64,000 bases of DNA from NCBI GenBank assembly GCA_020249435.1, contig JADCFQ010000007.1, forward strand, positions 310,001-374,000, given 5' to 3'. The notes under the pieces were generated by a model, which did not search any database, was not told where the DNA came from, and saw nothing but the letters and a program-made list of their open reading frames with translations. This document shows positions 36,944 to 45,533 of the stretch, in pieces (the first letter of the stretch is position 1; every line of letters begins with the position of its first letter). The DNA is from Roseomonas sp. (GTDB taxonomy: Bacteria; Pseudomonadota; Alphaproteobacteria; Acetobacterales; Acetobacteraceae). The position numbers and the translations under genes were made by a program.

Positions 36944-37857
36944 TAGCGGAGCTTCGGATTGAGGGCGTCGCGCAGCCAATCGCCCAGAAGATTGACGGAA
37001 AGCACCATGGCAATCAGCGTAATGCCGGGGAATATCGTAATCCACCACTCACCGCTGAACAGGAAGTCATTACCAATCCGGATTAGCGTGCCGAGGGATG
37101 GTTGCGTCGCCGGCACGCCGACGCCGAGGAAGGAAAGCGTTGCCTCAGACAATATCGCCAACCCAAGATTGAGCGTGGCAATGACCAAAACCGGCCCCAT
37201 CACATTGGGCAGCACGTGGGAGAGCATGATGCGCGGCGGTGCCACGCCAATCACGCGCGCGGCCTGCACATATTCCTTGTTGCGCTCCACCATGGTGGAA
37301 CCGCGTACGGTGCGGGCGAATTTCGGCCATTCGCTGATGCCGATGGCGAAAATCACCACAAACAGCGCGATCTGGTCATGCACTTCGCGCGGCAGGGCAG
37401 CGCGCACCACGCCATCAATCAGCAGCGCCACAAGAATGGAGGGGAAGGTCAATTGCACATCGCAAATGCGCATCAGCAACGCATCCAGCTTGCCGCCGAG
37501 ATACCCGGCCAACAGCCCCAATGTGACCCCAAGCGTGGTCGCGAACAGGGTCGCGGATAACCCCACCAGCAGCGAAACCCGCGCGCCATACATGATAGCG
37601 GAAAGCACATCACGCCCCTGATCATCGGTGCCGAGCAGATAGGCGCGCTCCCCTTCTTCCGTCCAGGAAGGCGGCTTGAAGGCATCGAGCAGATTGAGAG
37701 AGGCAAGATCAAACGGGTTATGCGGCGCAAGCCAGGGCGCCAATAACGCGCCCAGAATGCAGACCAGCGCCACCACGGCGGAAAGCATGGTGACGGGGGA
37801 TCGGGTGAAGGACCACCACAAATCACTGTCGAAAAAGCGTCGCAGCGCTGCAGCCAT
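36943..37857 (-). CDS. Peptide ABC transporter permease (DppC-like)
   Basis: A 304-residue inner-membrane permease with six hydrophobic helices and the N-terminal OppC_N segment. The EAA-type loop is in RVIGVAPPRIMLSHVLPNVMGPV. HLLGTDDQGRDV-type residues appear as YLLGTDDQGRDVLSAIMYGAR. It starts two bases after the DppB-like stop region; an in-frame TTG two codons earlier is possible. Confidence 0.92.
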   Translation of the reverse strand: MAAALRRFFDSDLWWSFTRSPVTMLSAVVALVCILGALLAPWLAPHNPFDLASLNLLDAFKPPSWTEEGERAYLLGTDDQGRDVLSAIMYGARVSLLVGLSATLFATTLGVTLGLLAGYLGGKLDALLMRICDVQLTFPSILVALLIDGVVRAALPREVHDQIALFVVIFAIGISEWPKFARTVRGSTMVERNKEYVQAARVIGVAPPRIMLSHVLPNVMGPVLVIATLNLGLAILSEATLSFLGVGVPATQPSLGTLIRIGNDFLFSGEWWITIFPGITLIAMVLSVNLLGDWLRDALNPKLR

Positions 37858-37859
37858 GA

Positions 37860-38843
37860 TCAATGCGCCCCCTGCCCGCGGCCAATGCGGAGCCTGGGAT
37901 CAACCGCGTAATAAAGCAGGTCAACAATCAGGTTGATGGTGACGAAAAGTGCGGAGATCAGCAGCAGATAGGCCGCCATCACCGGGATATCCGCCTGATT
38001 GACGGATTGGATGAACAGCAAGCCCATCCCTGGCCATTGGAACACGGTCTCGGTCACAATGGCGAAGGCAATAATGGCGCCCAATTGCAGCCCGACAATG
38101 GTGATCACCGGCACCAGCGTATTCTTGAGCGCATGGCCGAAATGCACGGCGCGATTGGGCAGGCCGCGCGCGCGGGCGAATTTGATGTAATCCGCGCGCA
38201 GCACTTCCAGCATCTCGGCCCGCACCAGGCGCATGATCAGGGTCAGCTGGAAAAGCCCGAGCGTGATGGAAGGCAGCACCAGCGCCTTGATCCCGGTCCA
38301 GGTCAGGAACCCCGTGGACCACCAGCCAAGCTTCACCGTATCGCCACGCCCGAAGGAAGGCAGCACGCCAAGCCAGACAGCAAAGACCAGGATCAGCAAA
38401 ATGCCGATCAGAAAGGTCGGCAAGGAAACGCCCACAAGGCTGAAGGTCAAGAAAAACCGCGACAGCCAGGAATTGCGATAAAGCCCAGTATAGACCCCCA
38501 AGGGCACGCCAATCAGCAGCGCAAGAAAGGCGGCGGTGAAGGCCAGTTCCAGCGTGGCCGGCGCGCGTTCGGCGATCAAATCAGACACAGGCCGCGACAG
38601 GCGATAGGACAGCCCGAATTCGCCCTGCACCGCATTGCCCAGGAAGGTGCCGAATTGCACCCAGAAAGGCTGATCCAGCCCCAAATCCTTCACCAGCGCC
38701 TGGCGCTGCGCCTCCGTGAAATCCTGGCCAAGCATGATCGCCACCGGATCGCCCACATAGGCGAACATGGCGAAGGAAATCAGCGCAACCGTCAGCATCA
38801 CAGGCAGCGCCTGCAAAACGCGTGAAATGATGAAGGCAAACAA
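37860..38843 (-). CDS. Peptide ABC transporter permease (DppB-like)
   Basis: A 327-residue inner-membrane permease of the DppB/OppB type with six hydrophobic helices and the family start FIISRVLQALPVML. The cytoplasmic loop RARGLPNRAVHFGHALKNTLVPV contacts the ATPase. Translation appears to start at TTG, with GGAG nine bases upstream; the first in-frame ATG would remove helix 1. Confidence 0.9.
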   Translation of the reverse strand: MFAFIISRVLQALPVMLTVALISFAMFAYVGDPVAIMLGQDFTEAQRQALVKDLGLDQPFWVQFGTFLGNAVQGEFGLSYRLSRPVSDLIAERAPATLELAFTAAFLALLIGVPLGVYTGLYRNSWLSRFFLTFSLVGVSLPTFLIGILLILVFAVWLGVLPSFGRGDTVKLGWWSTGFLTWTGIKALVLPSITLGLFQLTLIMRLVRAEMLEVLRADYIKFARARGLPNRAVHFGHALKNTLVPVITIVGLQLGAIIAFAIVTETVFQWPGMGLLFIQSVNQADIPVMAAYLLLISALFVTINLIVDLLYYAVDPRLRIGRGQGAH

Positions 38844-38898
38844 TTGGGCGTGCTCCAGAACAAGCGCGGCGGGCGCAAGACCCGCCGCGCCGAGGGGA

Positions 38899-40488
38899 TC
38901 AGTTCATCCGCGCCCAACGGAAATAGGGCTGGTTATTCGCCATATGCGGAATGGTCAGATTGGACCGCATGGCCCAAGGGATCATCTGATGGTGCAGCGG
39001 GATATGCGGCACATCTTCGCGGTAGAGCCTGAGCGCCTCACGGATCGCCGCATCGCGCTCGGCACCGGATTGCGTCTTCATGCGGTCAATCAGCGCATCC
39101 AGGCGCGGGTTGGAATAGCGACCGTAATTCCAGATGCCATCGCCCTGCGCGCCATTGCGGGTCGCGACCAGGGATTGGAAGGAATAAAGCGCATCCAAAG
39201 TCGGCACACCCCAGCCCAGCAGGTAGATGGAGGTATCATCGCGCTGGATCTTGGCGAAGAAGGGCGCCAAGGGCATGGCATTCAACTTGGCGCGAATACC
39301 AATCCGCGCCCACATCGCGACAATCGCCTGGCAAATCTGCTCATCATTGATGTAGCGATTATTCGGGCAATCCAGCGTGATTTCAAAACCATTCGGGAAA
39401 CCCGCTTCGGTCAAAAGGGCGCGCGCGCGGGCCGGATCATAGGCCAGGCGCACATCTTCTTCCTTCACATAGCCATTCACCTGGGGCGGGAAGAAGGTGC
39501 CCGTCACCACGGATTGGCCACGCATGGTGGTGCGATGGATCGCCTGAATATCAATCGCGTGATAGAGCGCCTGACGCACGCGCAAATCCTTCATCGGATT
39601 GCGCCCCTTCACATCGGAATAGAGCAGCTCATCCCGATAGACATCCATCGCGAGGAAGATGGTGCGCACTTCCGGGCCTTCCAGCACGCGGATATTTTGC
39701 GCCTGACGCAGCCGGTTCAAATCCTGCAAGGGCGGGTCGAGCACGAAATCAACCTCACCCGACAAAAGCGCGGCGATGCGCGTCGCATCCGATGCGATGG
39801 GGCGGAAGATGATTTCCGTCACATTCGCTTCCCGGCTGGCTTCTTCGCGCCAGCCCCACCAATCATTATTGCGCGCCATGACGGTGCGCACATCGGATTC
39901 ACGCGCGGTCAGGCGGAAGGCGCCGGTGCCGTTGGTGTTGCGGACCGTGTGCATTTCTTCCCGCTGGCGCGTGTTTTGCGGCCGCGCGGCATTGTGCTTT
40001 TCGGACCAGGACCGCGACATCATGAAGACGGAAGCGATCTTATTGGGCAGGATCGGGTCCGGGATTTTGGTGATGATATCCACCACCAGCGGTTCCACCT
40101 GCACGGCGCGTTCCACCGTATCCACGAAAATCCCGAAATTGGAGGTCGGCGCCAGGGCGCGCGTGACGCTGAAGACCACGTCATCGGCGGTGAAGGCCTC
40201 GCCCTCATGGAATTTCACGCCATCGCGCAGCCAGAAGCGCCAGCGATTGGGTTCCTGCTGCTCCCAGCGGGTCGCGAGGCCCGGTGCCAGACCCAATTCC
40301 TGGCTGCGGCTGATCAGCGGGTCATAGATTTGCTGCAGCACCATCGTAACCGTGCCGACATTCTGGCTATGCGGGTCAAGCGTATTCGGATCGCCCGAAG
40401 CCGCCCAGCGCACCGTGCGCGCATCCGCCCCTGCTCCGCCAAGCGCCAGCCCGCAGGCCAGCGCACTCGCCCATAACAGCTTTCGCAT
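38899..40488 (-). CDS. Peptide ABC transporter substrate-binding protein (SBP_bac_5)
   Basis: A 529-residue periplasmic binding protein of the DppA/OppA family. It has a signal peptide at about residues 1-22 (cleavage near ADA). VRWAASGDPNTLDPHSQN at the mature N-terminus and LATRWEQQEPNRWRFWLRDGVKFHEGEAFTADDVVFS (key residues Asp-Gly-Val-x-Phe-His) are typical. The start has AGGAG 4-5 bases upstream. It is the first gene of the ABC operon on the minus strand. The ligand may be peptides or another small solute; sequence alone does not decide. Confidence 0.92.
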   Translation of the reverse strand: MRKLLWASALACGLALGGAGADARTVRWAASGDPNTLDPHSQNVGTVTMVLQQIYDPLISRSQELGLAPGLATRWEQQEPNRWRFWLRDGVKFHEGEAFTADDVVFSVTRALAPTSNFGIFVDTVERAVQVEPLVVDIITKIPDPILPNKIASVFMMSRSWSEKHNAARPQNTRQREEMHTVRNTNGTGAFRLTARESDVRTVMARNNDWWGWREEASREANVTEIIFRPIASDATRIAALLSGEVDFVLDPPLQDLNRLRQAQNIRVLEGPEVRTIFLAMDVYRDELLYSDVKGRNPMKDLRVRQALYHAIDIQAIHRTTMRGQSVVTGTFFPPQVNGYVKEEDVRLAYDPARARALLTEAGFPNGFEITLDCPNNRYINDEQICQAIVAMWARIGIRAKLNAMPLAPFFAKIQRDDTSIYLLGWGVPTLDALYSFQSLVATRNGAQGDGIWNYGRYSNPRLDALIDRMKTQSGAERDAAIREALRLYREDVPHIPLHHQMIPWAMRSNLTIPHMANNQPYFRWARMN

Positions 40489-40632
40489 CCCGTTCTCCTG
40501 TTTTTGGTTAAAGCCCTGGCGTGGCCTATAGGGGCGCTCGCGCTTGTCGGGAAGGGGGGCTTTATGAAGGTGATTTCCCCAGGCGCGAAACTGCTTTAGT
40601 TTCGTCCCCAACCGTCCGAGAGAACCCCGCCC

Positions 40633-41412
40633 ATGCCGCGCTTTGCCGCCAATCTTTCCATGATGTTCAACGAAGTCCCGTTTCTGGACCGCTTCGCCCT
40701 GGCCGCGAAGGCGGGCTTCAAGGGGGTGGAGTTCCTATTCCCCTATGAGCACCCGGCAGCCGAGATCGCCGCGCGGCTCAAGGATAACGACTTGCAACAG
40801 GTGCTGTTCAACGCGCCGGCAGGTGATTTCGCCAAGGGGGAACGCGGCATGGCCGCCATCCCAGGCAAGCAGGCCGCCTTTCGGGACAGCATCAAGCTGG
40901 CACTCGACTACGCAACCGCCCTCGCCTGCCCGCGCCTGCACATCATGGCTGGCCTGAAGCCCGAAGGGGTCGCGCATGACACGCTGACCGCGGTGTATGG
41001 CGCGAACCTGGCTTACGCGGCGGAAGAATGCGCCAAGGCCAGCGTGAAGCCGATCATTGAACCGATCAATCAGCGCGATATTCCGGGCTTCTTCCTGAAC
41101 ACCACGGATCAGGCGGCGGCCATCATCGCCGCCATTGGGCCGGAAAAGCTTGGCCTGCAATTCGACCTTTACCATTGCCAGATCACGGAAGGCGATGTGG
41201 TGAAGCGGGTCGAAAAGCACCTGCCGCTGATTGCCCATATGCAGGTGGCCGATACCCCGGGCCGCAATGAACCTGGCACCGGTGAGGTGAATTGGCCCTT
41301 TGTCTTCAAGACCATTGACGCGCTTGGTTTTCGCGGCTGGATTGGCTGCGAATACCGCCCCGCCGGCGAGACACTCGCCGGGCTTTCCTGGTTCGCGCCT
41401 TACATCGAATGA
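40633..41412 (+). CDS. hyi: Hydroxypyruvate isomerase family protein
   Basis: A 259-residue TIM-barrel enzyme (AP-endonuclease family 2). The MPRFAANLSMMFNEVPFLDRF start and EPINQRDIPGFFL, LQFDLYHCQI, HMQVADTPGRNEPGTGE and GCEYRPAG blocks match Hyi/OtnI, which interconvert hydroxypyruvate and tartronate semialdehyde. glxR follows after a small membrane-protein gene, supporting a glyoxylate/hydroxypyruvate role. It is divergent from the ABC substrate-binding protein gene. Confidence 0.9.
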   Translation: MPRFAANLSMMFNEVPFLDRFALAAKAGFKGVEFLFPYEHPAAEIAARLKDNDLQQVLFNAPAGDFAKGERGMAAIPGKQAAFRDSIKLALDYATALACPRLHIMAGLKPEGVAHDTLTAVYGANLAYAAEECAKASVKPIIEPINQRDIPGFFLNTTDQAAAIIAAIGPEKLGLQFDLYHCQITEGDVVKRVEKHLPLIAHMQVADTPGRNEPGTGEVNWPFVFKTIDALGFRGWIGCEYRPAGETLAGLSWFAPYIE

Positions 41413-41480
41413 ATATCTTGATTTTATTTAGTTTTTCTGAAAATCTTAGCTCAATGCTTTAGTGAGAGGGGTTAAGGATC

Positions 41481-41837
41481 GTGGTTCCGACTCCCGTTGT
41501 GATCGTAGCAATGTTTGCCTACATCGCCCTAGGCGGGTTCGCAATGTCCTTACTGGACCATTTTTCCTTGCGGCATAGATCAAACGCCGTCGGGGCTGTA
41601 GGTTTGATCTGGCTCCTCGGATGGGTGTGGATGATGGGGGCGCTGGCACTCGGTTCTGTCCGCGAAGGGTTTGGTTTCTTGAGAGCGTGGCTTGGCTATG
41701 TGTTTGGCATGTTAGTGATGGTTGCGCCCATTGCCCTTTTTCCACACCCGGTGACTGTCGTAATCGGTGTTGTTGGCGGTGTGGCAGTTGGCACTTGGGT
41801 AGCCTCTGGTAAAGCCTACTGGCTTCATAAAGAATGA
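41481..41837 (+). CDS. Small four-helix membrane protein, AT-richer than neighbours
   Basis: A 118-residue protein beginning with GTG (AAGGAT a few bases upstream). Hydrophobic segments cover about residues 5-24, 37-58, 66-87 and 88-107, with a short cytoplasmic-type loop LDHFSLRHRSN between the first two. No family recognised. Its codon use and base composition are distinctly less GC-rich than those of hyi and glxR on either side, which suggests a recent insertion between two functionally linked genes. The coding call rests on the clean membrane pattern and start. Confidence 0.6.
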   Translation: MVPTPVVIVAMFAYIALGGFAMSLLDHFSLRHRSNAVGAVGLIWLLGWVWMMGALALGSVREGFGFLRAWLGYVFGMLVMVAPIALFPHPVTVVIGVVGGVAVGTWVASGKAYWLHKE

Positions 41838-41871
41838 ATGCCGTTTCACGTTGAAAAGGAACTGAAACACA

Positions 41872-42756
41872 ATGAAAATCGCCTTTATCGGCCTTGGCAT
41901 CATGGGTCGCCCCATGGCCGGGCATCTGAAGACCGCCGGCCATGCCATCACCGTGGTCGAACGCAAAAGCCTGACCGCCGAGGATCGCGCGGCCTTCGCT
42001 GTGGCGCCCGATGCCAAAACCGCCACCGCCGGGGCGGAAGCCGTGATCCTGATGGTGCCGGATACCCCCGATGTGGAGGCCGTGCTGTTCGGCGCGGGCG
42101 GTGTGGCAGAGGGCCTCAAGCCCGGCACGCTGGTGATTGACATGTCATCCATCAGCCCGACCGCCACCAAGGAATTCGCAGCCAAAATCGCGGCCAAGGG
42201 CGGCGATTACCTCGATGCTCCGGTCTCGGGCGGCGAAGTCGGCGCCAAGCAGGCGAGCCTGACGATCATGGTCGGAGGCTCGGACGCGGCCTTTGCCCGC
42301 GCCAAGCCGCTGTTTGAAGCCATGGGCAAGAATATCACCCTGGTCGGCGGCATTGGCGCGGGGCAGACCTGCAAGGTGGCCAATCAGATCATCGTCGCAC
42401 TCACCATCGAAGCAGTGGCCGAGGCGCTGACCTTTGCCTCCAAGGCAGGCGCCGATCCGGCCAAGGTGCGGCAGGCGATCACCGGCGGGCTGGCCACGTC
42501 CCGTATTCTGGAACTGCATGGGGAACGCATGATCAAGCGCACCTTTGCACCGGGCTTTCGCATCCGCCTGCACCAGAAGGATTTGAACCTGGCCTTGCAG
42601 GCGGGGCGTGAATTGGGTGTCGCTCTCCCCAATACAGCTTCCACCCAGCAGCTTTTCGCCGCGGTGGCGGCGGCAGGTGGGGCTGATTTGGACCATTCCG
42701 GCCTGGTCAAGGCGCTGGAGACGCTCGCCGCGCATCCTGTGGCGCCGGACGCCTGA
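41872..42756 (+). CDS. glxR: Tartronate semialdehyde reductase (2-hydroxy-3-oxopropionate reductase)
   Basis: A 294-residue beta-hydroxyacid dehydrogenase. The NAD(P) motif IAFIGLGIMGRPMAGHL is at the N-terminus. DAPVSGGEVGAKQASLTIMVGG, the catalytic Lys in GAGQTCKVANQI and FAPGFRIRLHQKDLNLAL fit GlxR/GarR. It reduces tartronate semialdehyde to glycerate, the step after Hyi. A hairpin with T-tracts follows. Confidence 0.92.
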   Translation: MKIAFIGLGIMGRPMAGHLKTAGHAITVVERKSLTAEDRAAFAVAPDAKTATAGAEAVILMVPDTPDVEAVLFGAGGVAEGLKPGTLVIDMSSISPTATKEFAAKIAAKGGDYLDAPVSGGEVGAKQASLTIMVGGSDAAFARAKPLFEAMGKNITLVGGIGAGQTCKVANQIIVALTIEAVAEALTFASKAGADPAKVRQAITGGLATSRILELHGERMIKRTFAPGFRIRLHQKDLNLALQAGRELGVALPNTASTQQLFAAVAAAGGADLDHSGLVKALETLAAHPVAPDA

Positions 42757-42778
42757 AGCCGCTGTGGCCGTAACGAAA

Positions 42779-42812
42779 GCCCTGCCCTGGCGGGGTTTTC
42801 GCATTTTTTGTG
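42779..42812 (+). terminator. Rho-independent terminator after glxR
   Basis: CCCTGC (42780-42785) pairs with GCGGGG (42790-42795), one T-G wobble included, around a 4-base loop, followed at once by TTTT and shortly by a six-T run (GCATTTTTTG). It lies 23 bases past the glxR stop. Confidence 0.75.
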
Positions 42813-43096
42813 ACACCCCTAAAAAGCCGGCAGACGCAATACCGGGCCTGATGGCATGGTCGCATCAGGTTTCTTGTTCCGGAAACCAAGCATCTAGAAC
42901 CACTTAAGTTCGTTGCCTGCGTGGCTGGGCGGTTCGGACAGAAAGATCGCTAAGCCACAGTTCAAATTTTGAGATTTGCTCTTTTATGATACCATGTTTC
43001 CCTCGCCGATACGGAATCGTCGAGGCAACGACCTAAACCTGCAACAACTCGTTTAGTTGGCTGTGGGCGAATTCAACCATACGGGGCAGCTACTCC
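42813..43096. other. Gene-free stretch upstream of the XRE regulator
   Basis: Together with the terminator just before it, this makes the only gap above 300 bases in the window. It is AT-richer than the genes around it. I see short inverted repeats (CAACT...AGTTG near 43051-43065; GGTTTC...GAAACC around 42870) and the stretch TTTGAGATTTGCTCTTTTATGATAC near 42967-42992 that could hold a promoter, but no boxes clear enough to call. No open frame in it looks coding. Confidence 0.5.
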
Positions 43097-43975
43097 ATGC
43101 GGTTCGAAGAAATCGGCGAACAGCTTCGCGCCTATCGCCTGGAATCGGGCTTGAAGGCGGATGAAATCGCCGCCCGGCTCGGCATTTCCCGGGCTGCGCT
43201 CTACCGCTACGAAAAGGGCGAGGTGATCAAGCTTGATACCGTCCGGCGCCTTGCGGAAATGCTGCAGGTCTCCCCGCTCGCGCTGCTTGGCATCGGGGTG
43301 GATTATTTCTCCCGCATGACCGCGTCTCTGGAACGCCAACGCCAGATTGAGGAGGAGGCCGATAGCTGCTTGCAATTGGGCGGCGCGCTGTGCTTCGCCT
43401 TGGTCTCCGATGATACTGATCGGCTTCTACGCGGGCTTTGGCTGGAAGCGGCGAGTCTGGCCCAGGACCCCGCCGCCGCGCGCAGCGCGACCGAGCAGGC
43501 CCTGATTTCCATGACCCAGCGCCGCCTGATCCTTGACCAGCGACGGATGAACATCACGACCATATTGTCCGAACGGGCGGTTACACGCCTATTGGCTGAG
43601 GGGCTTTGCGCCGGCCTGCCACTTTCCGCACGCAGCCGCGCCGAAGCCCGCGCCGCCGCTGTGACTGAAGTGGAAAATCTTGCCAGCCAGATCGAACAAG
43701 GGCCGCTTGGGGTGCAGATTGGGCTTTTGCAGGAACCCGAGCCCCATCACCAGGCGCTGATCTATCGCGGTAGGGACCGCGCGCATGTCATGAGCGATCC
43801 ATTTCCCTTCGATGCCCATCCTGCCTGGAGCCAGGGCGTGGTGAGTATTACCGCGGCTGATGACGCGGTGGCGATCCATCAGCGCGTGGCGGAAGCCTGC
43901 TGGCGCCAGGCGCGGAAGGGCATGGCGGCGGCGCAAATGCTGCGAACGCTGATTGCGACGGCTCATCCCATTTGA
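43097..43975 (+). CDS. XRE-family transcriptional regulator with unknown C-terminal domain
   Basis: A 292-residue regulator. The helix-turn-helix covers about residues 6-62 (LRAYRLESGLKADEIAARLGISRAALYRYEKGE). The remaining 220 residues are helical and contain RRLILDQRRMNITTIL and a C-terminal WSQGVVSITAADDAVAIHQRV; no ligand domain is recognised. It lies upstream of an esterase gene on the same strand and may regulate that or more distant genes. Confidence 0.84.
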   Translation: MRFEEIGEQLRAYRLESGLKADEIAARLGISRAALYRYEKGEVIKLDTVRRLAEMLQVSPLALLGIGVDYFSRMTASLERQRQIEEEADSCLQLGGALCFALVSDDTDRLLRGLWLEAASLAQDPAAARSATEQALISMTQRRLILDQRRMNITTILSERAVTRLLAEGLCAGLPLSARSRAEARAAAVTEVENLASQIEQGPLGVQIGLLQEPEPHHQALIYRGRDRAHVMSDPFPFDAHPAWSQGVVSITAADDAVAIHQRVAEACWRQARKGMAAAQMLRTLIATAHPI

Positions 43976-44055
43976 ATTGGGCTTGCCCTATCGCGCGCCA
44001 GGGTCTCCAGTATGCGTCTGCCGAAACCCTTTCCGGCAGAAGATGAGGAAACACC

Positions 44056-45006
44056 ATGGCCCGCGAGAATTGGGACCCCGAAATGCTGCGCTTCACCGAA
44101 ATGATGGAAGCGCGCGCCGCAGCGCAGCCCCCGGTGAAGCTGGAATTGCCGCTGGATAATTCTCGGGAATTGAATGACGGCCTCAGCCTGCCGCTGGCCA
44201 AGGGCGGCGCGGTAATGGCGGAAAGCGAGGATCGCTGGCTGGCTTTGCGCGGGCGGCGGATTCTCTGCCGCTTCCATCGCCCGACTGCGGGCACGGGGCA
44301 TCCCGTTTTGGTCTATCTGCATGGCGGCGGTTGGGTTTGGGGAAGTGTGGATACGCATGATCGCCTGATGCGCGAATATGCGGCCGCTTCGGGCTGCGCC
44401 GTGATCGGCGTTGATTATGCGCTGAGCCCTGAGGCGGTTTTTCCGCAAGCCTTGGAAGAATGCGCTGCTGTCACGCGCTGGGTTGCCAAGCGCGGCGCGG
44501 AATGGGGTTTGGATACCAGCCGGATTGTGTTGGGCGGTGATTCCGCCGGTGGCAATCTTGCCGCCGGCACGGCGCTTTTGCTGCGGGAGACCGATCCCGC
44601 GCTGAAGCTGCGCGGCCTGCTCATCAATTACGGTGTCATGGATAGCGCCATGGCGACGCCAAGCTATGATGCTTTCGCGACCGGGCATTTCCTGACGCGG
44701 GAGAAGATGGATTTCTATTGGCGCTGCTATGCGCCGAAGGAAGCGGATCGCGTGACGCCCTTCGCGTCCCCCATGCGTGCCGATCTGCGCGGCCTGCCGC
44801 CCGTTTTGGTGCATATCGCGGAGCTTGATGTTCTGGCCGATGAGAACAGGCTATTTGCAAATAAACTCCGCGCCGCAGGGGTTGCGGTGACCGAGGAGGT
44901 TTTCCCCGGCACCCTCCATGGCTTCCTCCGCGCCCTTGGCCATGTTGCGGCAGCGGATCGCGCGGCGCGGCAGGGCGGCGAATGGCTCAAGGCGCGTTTT
45001 GCCTGA
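44056..45006 (+). CDS. Alpha/beta hydrolase, HSL-type carboxylesterase
   Basis: A 316-residue esterase of the hormone-sensitive-lipase family. The oxyanion motif HGGGWVWGS is at about 91-99, the nucleophile elbow GDSAGG at about 161-166 (Ser163). A likely Asp is in IAELDVLADEN (about 260) and a His in GTLHGFLRAL (about 289). It hydrolyses short-chain esters; the natural substrate is unknown. A cupin gene follows after 26 bases, preceded by its own strong purine-rich ribosome site, so both are probably co-transcribed. Confidence 0.87.
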   Translation: MARENWDPEMLRFTEMMEARAAAQPPVKLELPLDNSRELNDGLSLPLAKGGAVMAESEDRWLALRGRRILCRFHRPTAGTGHPVLVYLHGGGWVWGSVDTHDRLMREYAAASGCAVIGVDYALSPEAVFPQALEECAAVTRWVAKRGAEWGLDTSRIVLGGDSAGGNLAAGTALLLRETDPALKLRGLLINYGVMDSAMATPSYDAFATGHFLTREKMDFYWRCYAPKEADRVTPFASPMRADLRGLPPVLVHIAELDVLADENRLFANKLRAAGVAVTEEVFPGTLHGFLRALGHVAAADRAARQGGEWLKARFA

Positions 45007-45032
45007 CACAAAAAAGAAGGGAGAGAGACACC

Positions 45033-45434
45033 ATGATTGATGAAGCCACCAAACAGCGCATTCAAAGCCAATTGGGCGATCCGAAGCTTGCCTCCCACTA
45101 TCTGAAGCCGGAGCAAATGGCGTGGCAGGACACGGAATTTCCGGGGATTGAAATGAAGCTGCTGTGTCGGGATGAGGCACGCGGCATGTCCACCATCCTG
45201 TTCCGCATGGCGCCCGGTGCGGAAGTGCCGCTGCATGAACATACGGATATCGAACAGACCTATGTCATGGAAGGCTATCTGGAAGATGAGGAAGGGCGCT
45301 GCGGGCCGGGCGAATTCGTCTGGCGCCCGGCGGGCAATACGCATGTGGCGCGCGCCCCGGAGGGCGCCTTGTTTCTTTCGATCTTCTTGAAGCCCAACCG
45401 CTTTGTCGAAAAGCAGCCGGGGTTTGCGAGGTAG
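45033..45434 (+). CDS. ChrR-like cupin domain protein
   Basis: A 133-residue single-domain cupin. The metal-binding block is PLHEHTDIEQTYVMEG (two His and a Glu), with the second motif GEFVWRPAGNTHVARAPEG supplying the final His. Similar proteins bind Zn, Fe or Mn and range from anti-sigma ChrR cupins to small dioxygenases. A perfect GGGAGAGAG stretch lies 6-12 bases before the ATG. It follows the esterase gene closely. The substrate is unknown. Confidence 0.83.
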   Translation: MIDEATKQRIQSQLGDPKLASHYLKPEQMAWQDTEFPGIEMKLLCRDEARGMSTILFRMAPGAEVPLHEHTDIEQTYVMEGYLEDEEGRCGPGEFVWRPAGNTHVARAPEGALFLSIFLKPNRFVEKQPGFAR

Positions 45435-45505
45435 TCGCGCGCCAGCGCCTGATCCGCAGAGGCCGCAGGCCGGCGCGGTGAGTGAGCCGCTCAACTAAGG
45501 CTTGG

Positions 45506-45533
45506 CCAGTGATCCATTTTCATGGGTCACTGG
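45506..45533. terminator. Hairpin between convergent cupin and M20 genes
   Basis: CCAGTGATCC (45506-45515) and GGGTCACTGG (45524-45533) pair over ten positions with one T-G wobble around an 8-base loop containing TTTT. The far arm includes the last codons of the minus-strand M20 gene, so the hairpin can serve both transcripts. Confidence 0.6.
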
